Source of the DNA: Cellvibrio polysaccharolyticus
Lineage (GTDB): Bacteria > Pseudomonadota > Gammaproteobacteria > Pseudomonadales > Cellvibrionaceae
NCBI RefSeq assembly: GCF_015182315.1
Contig: NZ_PRDL01000001.1
Location: 3,286,001-3,350,000, forward strand
Length of the DNA: 64,000 bases
Reading direction: 5' to 3'
The position numbers were made by a program, and so were the translations under genes. Position 1 is the first letter of the stretch. Every line of letters starts with the position of its first letter. A model generated the notes under the pieces. The model made no database searches. It had not been told where the DNA came from and saw only the letters and a list, made by a program, of their open reading frames with translations. Below are positions 45,804 to 53,094 of the stretch, in pieces.

Positions 45804-48209
45804 ATGAATAAAACTTACCAAAAAACTACCCTACAGGAAGCGAACGAAGCCTTCCAAGCAGGCCTTTATCAAGCAGCTCTTGATCTATATATAACTGCAA
45901 TCAGAAACAATCGATCATTAGAAAAAATCACTAAAATCAATATTAGTCTATCTTTGAGTCGGCTTGGTTTTGAGCACGATGATGAGTCTGTAAATACTTA
46001 CCTAAAAAGCCATCTACGCCCTAAAAGCCCTGAAGTGGGCGTTCATATCGAACCTACAGACTTCCCTTTAGTTTATGAAAATTCAGTGGACGCTGAATTT
46101 TACATGTCTATGTATCCAGACATACAAGCTGCAAACGCTGACCCCTTTGTTCACTACACGACATGGGGCTGGAAAGAGGGAAGATTGCCGAACTCCTGGT
46201 TTGATCCAAATTTTTATCGTGAGCAATACATCGACGCAAAGGAAACCAATCAGGACCCCTTGGCTCACTATATAGAAATTGGTCAATACGAAAAAAGAAA
46301 AACAAAAACTTTTTCAATCTCCTCTGTACCAAAATATATAAAAAAAGAAATTCCGACAATTTCATTTGATGAAACGTCGGAAGCTTATGTTGATTTCAAG
46401 GTGCAACCAGAGATAGCAAGTAAAATTAAAGCGCTGGCATTCTATCTACCACAATTTCACCCTTTCCCAGAGAATGACGCGTGGTGGGGAAAAGGGTTTA
46501 CCGAATGGAGCAACGTAGCAAAAGCAAAACCGAACTATGATGGACACTACCAACCTCACCTCCCTATTCACAACGGATTTTATGACTTGCGTGTCCCGGA
46601 AGTCATGGTTGAGCAGGCTCGCCTTGCCAAAAACTATGGAATTTACGGTTTCAATTTTTACTACTATTGGTTTGATGGCAAAGTTCTTATGCATAAGCCG
46701 TTCGAGATGCTTCTTAATAATAAGGACGTTGACATAAAATATTGCCTTACTTGGGCTAATGAAAATTGGACCCGCCGATGGGACGGGGCTGAAAATGATG
46801 TATTAATAGGGCAGAATCATTGTGAGAGTGATTCAATAAAGTTCATTGAGCATCTTTATCAATACTTCGAAGATGACCGATATATTACGATTGATGGCAA
46901 ACCGGTATTAATTATCTACAGGGCCAATATTATTCCAGACATGGCGGAAACAATTGAGCTATGGCAACGTAAAGCCAGAGAAGCAGGATTTCCTGGGCTT
47001 TATCTCATTGGAGCCCAGACTTTTGGATTTAAAAACCCAAAAGAGTTCGGTTTCGATGCTTCTATGGAGTTCCCACCACACACTGTAAAAAGCAATAAAA
47101 TCAACGATTCCCTTGACATTGTTAATGCAAACTTTGCGGGCAACATATATGACTATGAGGAAGTTGTGCGCAACTCCTGCACAGAGAAGGAATTTACATA
47201 CAAATGCTTCAGAACCGCAATGCTGTCATGGGACAATACGGCAAGGAAGCAGGATAATAGTCACACGTTCGCAAACTTCACTCTATTAAAATATAAACAG
47301 TGGCTGACTCACATAGCTACCCGCACGCACGACACAGCAACACTTTCCGACCAGGAAAAGTTTATATTTATCAATGCATGGAACGAATGGGCTGAAGGCA
47401 CACACTTAGAGCCCGATCGTAAGCATGGGTATGGCTATCTACAAGCTACCTACGATGTACTAAAGGAATTTGATATTAAGAATGTCGAAAAACTCTCGAC
47501 CGAGCAACCTGTGAGGAAAAATAATTACGCGGTCATCCTCCATATCCACTACACCGACATATGGGATGAGATCAGCCACTATCTGAAAAACCTTAAGGGC
47601 TACGGTTTTGATCTTTTTGTCACCCTCACCAACACCCAAAACAACATTGTAGATTTAATTAAAAAAGACTATCCAGATGCCTATGTCAACCTAGTAGAAA
47701 ACCGAGGAAGAGATATAAGACCATTTATCGAAACCTATAGAAAAATTAAAAATTTGGACTACGATGCTGTCTGCAAAATCCACTCGAAGAAAAGCGTGTA
47801 CCGTAACGACGGAGATAATATACGCAATGAAATATATGAATCATTACTTGGCACTAAAGATCTCATTGGTTCTATATTAGAGAAGTTTGACCAGGAAGCT
47901 AATGTGCTAGGGCTATTGGTTCCAAAAAAATACTTCATCCCCCACACAAGTAAGAACATGAGCTACGACCGAGACATAGTTCTCGGACTTTCAGCATTGC
48001 TTGATCTGGATTTCAGCTACTCTGATTTCCCCGCAGGCTCAATGTATTGGTTCGCCCCTAGAGCTCTGAGCGGCCTCGAAATGATAGAAGATCATTACTT
48101 TGAGCCAGAAGAAGGGTTGGCGGATGGCACCATTGCACATGGTATAGAAAGAATAATCTGTAGTTTAGCTGAGAAAAATGGCTTTATAGGTCGATCTTAT
48201 GAGTCATGA
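45804..48209 (+). CDS. WbsX-type glycosyltransferase fused to RgpF-type rhamnan domain, with PDV repeats
   Basis: Starting at the ATG at 45804 (AGAAGG seven bases upstream; an earlier ATG at 45765 is less likely), the protein has 801 residues. Two WYL/PDV-type repeats (about 94-165) come first. Then comes a WbsX (glycoside-hydrolase-99-like) domain (about 212-560): IKALAFYLPQFHPFPEND, WWGKGFTEWSNV, FYYYWFDGKVLM, YCLTWANENWTRRWDG and FINAWNEWAEGTHLEPD. Last is an RgpF-like domain (about 575-795) with LHIHYTDIWDE, VENRGRDIRPFI and KIHSKKS. Both domains are linked to synthesis of rhamnose-rich or O-antigen glycans. The next gene overlaps its 3' end by 11 bases. Confidence 0.88.
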   Translation: MNKTYQKTTLQEANEAFQAGLYQAALDLYITAIRNNRSLEKITKINISLSLSRLGFEHDDESVNTYLKSHLRPKSPEVGVHIEPTDFPLVYENSVDAEFYMSMYPDIQAANADPFVHYTTWGWKEGRLPNSWFDPNFYREQYIDAKETNQDPLAHYIEIGQYEKRKTKTFSISSVPKYIKKEIPTISFDETSEAYVDFKVQPEIASKIKALAFYLPQFHPFPENDAWWGKGFTEWSNVAKAKPNYDGHYQPHLPIHNGFYDLRVPEVMVEQARLAKNYGIYGFNFYYYWFDGKVLMHKPFEMLLNNKDVDIKYCLTWANENWTRRWDGAENDVLIGQNHCESDSIKFIEHLYQYFEDDRYITIDGKPVLIIYRANIIPDMAETIELWQRKAREAGFPGLYLIGAQTFGFKNPKEFGFDASMEFPPHTVKSNKINDSLDIVNANFAGNIYDYEEVVRNSCTEKEFTYKCFRTAMLSWDNTARKQDNSHTFANFTLLKYKQWLTHIATRTHDTATLSDQEKFIFINAWNEWAEGTHLEPDRKHGYGYLQATYDVLKEFDIKNVEKLSTEQPVRKNNYAVILHIHYTDIWDEISHYLKNLKGYGFDLFVTLTNTQNNIVDLIKKDYPDAYVNLVENRGRDIRPFIETYRKIKNLDYDAVCKIHSKKSVYRNDGDNIRNEIYESLLGTKDLIGSILEKFDQEANVLGLLVPKKYFIPHTSKNMSYDRDIVLGLSALLDLDFSYSDFPAGSMYWFAPRALSGLEMIEDHYFEPEEGLADGTIAHGIERIICSLAEKNGFIGRSYES

Positions 48210-50019
48210 AATATATTTTGACAAACAAAAAGCTTCGGAATTAAACAAAAAAATTAAAGGAAATTTCGACAACCCCTCTCTTAGAGAAGGAGGGATAACT
48301 GGTACAGTATTTTTTTCAGGGTGGTTCCTAGCAAACAGTGAAGACTTATATATAAGAGTAATAAAATCCGACAAAACATCCAAGATATATTACCTCACCG
48401 TAAATCGCCCGGATGTAGTCAGGCATTTTAATTTGAAGGAAGACCATCTGCTCTGCGGATTTCAGTTTGAGATAGAGCTAGACAATATCGACCATGAAAT
48501 TTCAGTACACTTTCAAGGAGTGGAGTACTCCATATGGAAATTGGCTTTTTCGGATGCTTATAAACCTCAACTACTGGCAATAAAGAACAACTGGGAATCA
48601 TTTCACACAAAAAAATCAAACTTCATACATACGAGTGGAAACACTGAGCTATCAGCCGCACTGCTGGCAGAGTTCACCATATTAAATATCAACGAACTAC
48701 ATGAAGAACTAAAAAAAAACGGAATTTGTATTTTTGAAAACGAAAGAGAAACCAATAATTTTGTTCAACAATTTAAAGAGCCCTATTGGGCAATGACGGC
48801 TATCGAAAATTCAACGAGAGATGGATCACTCCATGGCCAATACAAAAGAGAGGGTGCTTTGTACTACTGCGTACAAAGCTACTCTTTAGGCGACTTTAAT
48901 TTTCTACTATTCGATAGCGATGTTCTTACATTTTATCTGGTGCAACACTGCACCAATGTATTACTTTTATTCCCCACAATATATAAAGCAGTCGCTTTAG
49001 ACATCCAACAGTGGGCTCTTCAAGCGATACAAAAAATCCCAAAGTTATACTTACATCTGGAGCACCTGAAAATCTCTGGAGCGAATTTTCCAGAGAAAGA
49101 AAAGGGGGCTTTTGTGGGAGTCAATCTATCACAATCAAGACCTTATCACTTCGTGTACGATTATTTGCATGGAATAGAATATCTTTGCCAGAGAAAAATA
49201 CATTTTAATTCCATATCTATCCCGGGATTTAACTTTATAGATCCTTCTAGTTATTTCGAGAATATAACAACGCACAAACTACTGGATGAAAAATCAATCA
49301 GCTGCTCGAATATCAAACCATACTTTTACATAATGCCATGTTTGCAGCATATGAAATCCGAGTTTGACCCACAACTACTAGCGCTGAGCAGCAGGATTAC
49401 TAGCAGGACTAACTATAAGACCAACATCTCAAAAGATCTCACGATGCCAAATATGGATAACTATGATTTCGTTTTTTGGGCAGGCATATCAGTTGAAAAG
49501 CGCCGCTGGACAGAACAAAAAGAAGGACTCATCAATATAATCAAAAACATATCCAGCGAATTTGATAAGCCATTAATACTCATCGACGGCAGAACATCTA
49601 CACTTACCGACCCTGTAGACATAAAAAATGTATCAAGTCAAGAGATGCAAATATACAATGACATAGAATCCCAACTTCCAAATGTTAAATTTATCAATTT
49701 AATTGGCAGAACCATGCCCGAGAAAATATTTTTTGCGTCACTGGTAGATTTTTTCTTCACATCGTTTGCTACTGACTCTATCTATCCATCCTGCATTCAG
49801 AGAAAGAGGGGATTAGTCTATGCAGCTCCCTCGATAAAAGATCAGAGAAGCATTCATATTCACCCAGAGGCAAACTATATCCCTGACTCATTAATAACTG
49901 AAATCGATGCTAACGGGAAGTCGTGGCATGAAATCAGCGTCAGCATGAAGTGGGAAGATATTTATCATTGCATGGAACATTTTATTCGAGATATAAAATT
50001 TAGCCGAGTCGCGCACTAA
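48199..50019 (+). CDS. Unrecognised 606-residue protein with N-terminal GW/RPDV module
   Basis: I do not recognise a family. Residues about 30-95 read GTVFFSGWFLANSED...VNRPDVVRHF...LCGFQFEIEL, which matches a module in the products at 58884, 60336 and 62180. The rest is an alpha/beta protein whose C-terminal third (DYDFVFWAGISVEKRRW, KPLILIDGRTS, NVKFINLIGRTMPEKIFFASLVDFFFTSFATDSIYP) looks like a GT-B glycosyltransferase half. It is AT-rich and overlaps the preceding gene by 11 bases, so it is likely to be a glycan-assembly enzyme. No signal peptide is seen. Confidence 0.65.
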   Translation: MSHEIYFDKQKASELNKKIKGNFDNPSLREGGITGTVFFSGWFLANSEDLYIRVIKSDKTSKIYYLTVNRPDVVRHFNLKEDHLLCGFQFEIELDNIDHEISVHFQGVEYSIWKLAFSDAYKPQLLAIKNNWESFHTKKSNFIHTSGNTELSAALLAEFTILNINELHEELKKNGICIFENERETNNFVQQFKEPYWAMTAIENSTRDGSLHGQYKREGALYYCVQSYSLGDFNFLLFDSDVLTFYLVQHCTNVLLLFPTIYKAVALDIQQWALQAIQKIPKLYLHLEHLKISGANFPEKEKGAFVGVNLSQSRPYHFVYDYLHGIEYLCQRKIHFNSISIPGFNFIDPSSYFENITTHKLLDEKSISCSNIKPYFYIMPCLQHMKSEFDPQLLALSSRITSRTNYKTNISKDLTMPNMDNYDFVFWAGISVEKRRWTEQKEGLINIIKNISSEFDKPLILIDGRTSTLTDPVDIKNVSSQEMQIYNDIESQLPNVKFINLIGRTMPEKIFFASLVDFFFTSFATDSIYPSCIQRKRGLVYAAPSIKDQRSIHIHPEANYIPDSLITEIDANGKSWHEISVSMKWEDIYHCMEHFIRDIKFSRVAH

Positions 50020-50085
50020 TGATCGATCAAGTTGATTATTACTACAAGCCAAAATGTATACGGAACTAAATTGGAGCAAAACTAA

Positions 50086-51684
50086 ATGTATATTTTAGAC
50101 TGCACTCTTCGAGACGGGGGGTATTACAACTGTTGGAATTTTCCTCTGGATGTAACCAATAAATACCTGAACGCCATGCACGCAGCTGGTGTTAACGTTG
50201 TTGAACTGGGATTACGCTCAAAGATCAACAAAGGCTTTAACGGTGCGAACGCATACTCTACAGAAGACTATTTGCGGACGCTAACCATACCTAAAGACCT
50301 GAAAATTGCAGTGATGGTAAATGCCTCCGAGTTAGTTACCAGTGACTATCTACCCTCTGTGTTAGAAAGCTTATTTCCCGTACATGCTAAAGACTCAGCG
50401 GTATATATGGTGCGTATTGCCTGCCATGTTCATGAGTTTATTAATGCACTTCCCGCTTGTAAATGGCTAAAAGAGCGAGGTTATATAGTAGGCTTTAACT
50501 TAATGCAGGTCGCAGACCGCTCCCAAACCGAGATTGAAGCACTATCTTTTGAGGCAAGCAAATATCCCATAGATGCATTGTATTTTGCGGATAGCATGGG
50601 AAGTATGACCCCCTCCCAAACCTCCGAAATAATTGGCTGGTTACGTAAACACTGGCACGGAGCCATGGGAATTCATACCCACGACAATATGGGTCTTGCA
50701 TTGTCCAATACGCTGCAAGCAATTAAGGACGGAGTTACTTGGCTCGATACTACTGTAACAGGTATGGGACGAGGCCCTGGTAATGCCCGAACCGAGGAGC
50801 TGGTTATTGAAGTAGCTGATATTCGCCAACAAAACATCAATATGGTTCCGCTAATGAGCGTTATAAGGAGTTATTTTCAACCATTAAAAAATAAATGTGG
50901 TTGGGGCTCAAACCCCTATTACTATCTTTCAGGAAAATATGGTATTCACCCGACTTACATTCAGGAAATGCTCGGCGATTCACGTTATAGCGAAGAAGAT
51001 ATTTTGGCTGCAATTGACCATTTAAAAGTAGAGGGTGGCAAAAAGTTCAGCTTTAATGCCTTGGATGCAACTCGCCATTTTTACCAAGGTGATGCCCATG
51101 GCAGTTGGTCGCCTAAGGATCTAATAGCTGGAAAAGATGTACTTCTTCTTGGTGCTGGTGGCGGCGTTGCTGAACATAAAACGGCTATTGAAAACTATAT
51201 TAGAACGAACCAACCAGTAGTTATTGCCCTTAACACCCAATCTGCGGTTACGCAAGATTTAATCAATATACGAGTGGCGTGTCATCCGGTTCGCTTGCTT
51301 GCAGACTGCGTCGCGCATATTGCCTTGCCTCAACCTTTAGTTACACCTGCTTCAATGCTACCAGAAGATATGATTAGATCATTTAGCAAAAAAGAGCTAT
51401 TAGATTTTGGTCTGACAGTGAAAGCTGATACATTTAGTTTTTCTCCGACCAAAGCGGTTGTGCCAAATTCGCTAGTGGTTAGCTATGCCTTGGCAATAGC
51501 AAGCAGTGGTCACGCCAACCAGATTCTGCTTGCAGGCTTTGATGGGTATGGTGCAGATGATCCGCGTACGAAAGAAATGCAACAGATATTTTCCTGCTAT
51601 CGATCAGCAGAAAATGCACTTGCTGTAACCTCCATTACTCCAACTACCTACACTATTCCCACAATTTCCGTTTACGCACTTTGA
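50086..51684 (+). CDS. HMGL-like (DmpG-type) aldolase fused to a C-terminal Rossmann-like domain
   Basis: The first 300 residues of this 532-residue protein are a TIM-barrel of the HMG-CoA-lyase-like family, close to 4-hydroxy-2-oxovalerate aldolases: metal/catalytic LDCTLRDGGYYNCW (3-16), ALYFADSMGSMTPS (about 164), the HxH ligand site MGIHTHDNMGLALSNT (about 195) and GMGRGPGNARTEEL (about 226). From about residue 350 a second domain follows (DVLLLGAGGGVAEHKTAI, ILLAGFDGYGADDPR), perhaps distantly like DUF115. Family enzymes handle pyruvate-derived enolates. Being followed by a KdsB-like and a HAD gene, it may build a 2-keto-3-deoxy acid sugar; this is inference. Confidence 0.8.
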   Translation: MYILDCTLRDGGYYNCWNFPLDVTNKYLNAMHAAGVNVVELGLRSKINKGFNGANAYSTEDYLRTLTIPKDLKIAVMVNASELVTSDYLPSVLESLFPVHAKDSAVYMVRIACHVHEFINALPACKWLKERGYIVGFNLMQVADRSQTEIEALSFEASKYPIDALYFADSMGSMTPSQTSEIIGWLRKHWHGAMGIHTHDNMGLALSNTLQAIKDGVTWLDTTVTGMGRGPGNARTEELVIEVADIRQQNINMVPLMSVIRSYFQPLKNKCGWGSNPYYYLSGKYGIHPTYIQEMLGDSRYSEEDILAAIDHLKVEGGKKFSFNALDATRHFYQGDAHGSWSPKDLIAGKDVLLLGAGGGVAEHKTAIENYIRTNQPVVIALNTQSAVTQDLINIRVACHPVRLLADCVAHIALPQPLVTPASMLPEDMIRSFSKKELLDFGLTVKADTFSFSPTKAVVPNSLVVSYALAIASSGHANQILLAGFDGYGADDPRTKEMQQIFSCYRSAENALAVTSITPTTYTIPTISVYAL

Positions 51685-51694
51685 GGACATTTAC

Positions 51695-52435
51695 ATGCGC
51701 GCAGTGGTTTTGATACCTGCTCGATTCAAATCGACCCGCTATCCAGGTAAACCATTGGTTCCCCTGCTGGGTAAACCAATGGTTCTATGGGTTGCAGAGC
51801 TTTGCGCCAGAGCGGTAGGCGTAGAAAATGTGTATGTGGCGACAGAAGATCAACGAATTGCAGATGTGGTAACGGACGCGGGTTTTAATGCAGTTATTAC
51901 CACAGATACCTGCTTGACGGGCACAGATCGGCTGGCAGAGGCAGCACTCCAAGTGAAAGCTGACATTTATGTCAACGTTCAAGGTGACGAACCTTTAGTG
52001 AATCCCATTGATATTATTAAGGCAATTGATACCAAGCGTGCAAATATGAGCGCTGTAGTTAATGGATATAGCTGGATCTCGGCTAGCGAAAATCCCATCA
52101 GTGTAAATATTCCCAAGGTCATCACTACAGAAAACAACAAACTGATATACATGTCACGCCAGGCTTTGCCGGGTTTTAAAGATAAAAAATGCGCACCAGC
52201 CCGTTATAAGAAGCAAGTTTGCATATACGCCTTCACAGCGGATGAATTGGCTATGTTTGCATCTTTTGGCCGAAAAAGTGAGCTTGAATTTAGTGAAGAT
52301 ATAGAGATTTTACGATTCCTTGAACTGGATAAAACAGTAGAAATGTACGAAACACAGCCTGGCAGCCTAGCAGTAGATATTCCCGAGGATGTTGCGCCAG
52401 CCGAAGCCGCTCTTAGAAGACTGCACGACTTATGA
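51695..52435 (+). CDS. 3-deoxy-manno-octulosonate cytidylyltransferase-like CMP-sugar synthase (KdsB family)
   Basis: The 246-residue protein is a full-length KdsB/KpsU-type enzyme, which activates Kdo or a related ulosonic acid as its CMP derivative. Visible motifs are IPARFKSTRYPGKPL (7-21), the metal-binding VNVQGDEPLV (about 90), a TGTDRLAEA block and the C-terminal SGxxxVDIPEDVAPAEAALR. GAGGAC lies eight bases before the ATG. A housekeeping kdsB for lipid A-core should exist elsewhere in the genome, so this copy is probably specific to the surface glycan. It overlaps the HAD gene by 4 bases. Confidence 0.9.
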   Translation: MRAVVLIPARFKSTRYPGKPLVPLLGKPMVLWVAELCARAVGVENVYVATEDQRIADVVTDAGFNAVITTDTCLTGTDRLAEAALQVKADIYVNVQGDEPLVNPIDIIKAIDTKRANMSAVVNGYSWISASENPISVNIPKVITTENNKLIYMSRQALPGFKDKKCAPARYKKQVCIYAFTADELAMFASFGRKSELEFSEDIEILRFLELDKTVEMYETQPGSLAVDIPEDVAPAEAALRRLHDL

Positions 52436-53076
52436 AGTTAGATAAATACAAAACTATTATTTTTGATTGTGACGGCGTGTTACTCAACTCAAATAGGGTA
52501 AAAACTGAAGCCTTTTTTAAAGCTGCGTTACCTTATGGCACTATAGCAGCTCAAAAATTAGTTGATTATCATGTTGCACGAGGCGGTATTTCCCGCTATG
52601 AAAAATTCGAATGGTTTTTAAAGAATATTGTCATGGATAGCCACGGACCAGATATTGATCAGCTGCTTATGACTTATGCTAGCGAAGTTCGGGTGGGGCT
52701 ATTAACATGTGATATAGCCCCGGGGCTTCAGGAGTTAAAGATGAAGACAGAAAGAGCAAACTGGCTAGTAGCTTCCGGGGGAGATCAAAACGAACTTCGC
52801 GAAGTATTTCATAAACGCAACATTAATGACCTCTTCGACCAAATATTTGGCAGTCCGGACTCTAAAGAAACCATTCTCAGCAGGGAGAAAGAGAGCGGTA
52901 ATCTTAACTATCCGGCGCTGTTCATTGGGGATAGCAGATATGATCACGTTGCAGCTACGAAAGCCGGATTGGAGTTCATATTTCTATCTGGCTGGTCGGA
53001 ATTCAACGAGTGGGAACATTACTGCGAGACCAACAAAATCCTTCATTTGAAGTCGATTTCTGAGTTAACAATGTAA
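52432..53076 (+). CDS. HAD-superfamily phosphatase
   Basis: This 214-residue HAD hydrolase has motif I IFDCDGVLLNS (about 10-20), a helical cap, motif II VASGGD, motif III lysine in SPDSKETI and motif IV FIGDSRYDHVAA. The size and cap fit Gph-like phosphatases rather than the short KdsC. It overlaps the CMP-transferase start-to-stop (ATGA), so it is probably the phosphatase step of the same sugar pathway. The substrate is not visible. Confidence 0.85.
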   Translation: MKLDKYKTIIFDCDGVLLNSNRVKTEAFFKAALPYGTIAAQKLVDYHVARGGISRYEKFEWFLKNIVMDSHGPDIDQLLMTYASEVRVGLLTCDIAPGLQELKMKTERANWLVASGGDQNELREVFHKRNINDLFDQIFGSPDSKETILSREKESGNLNYPALFIGDSRYDHVAATKAGLEFIFLSGWSEFNEWEHYCETNKILHLKSISELTM

Positions 53077-53094
53077 TTTTATTAGTATCCAATC

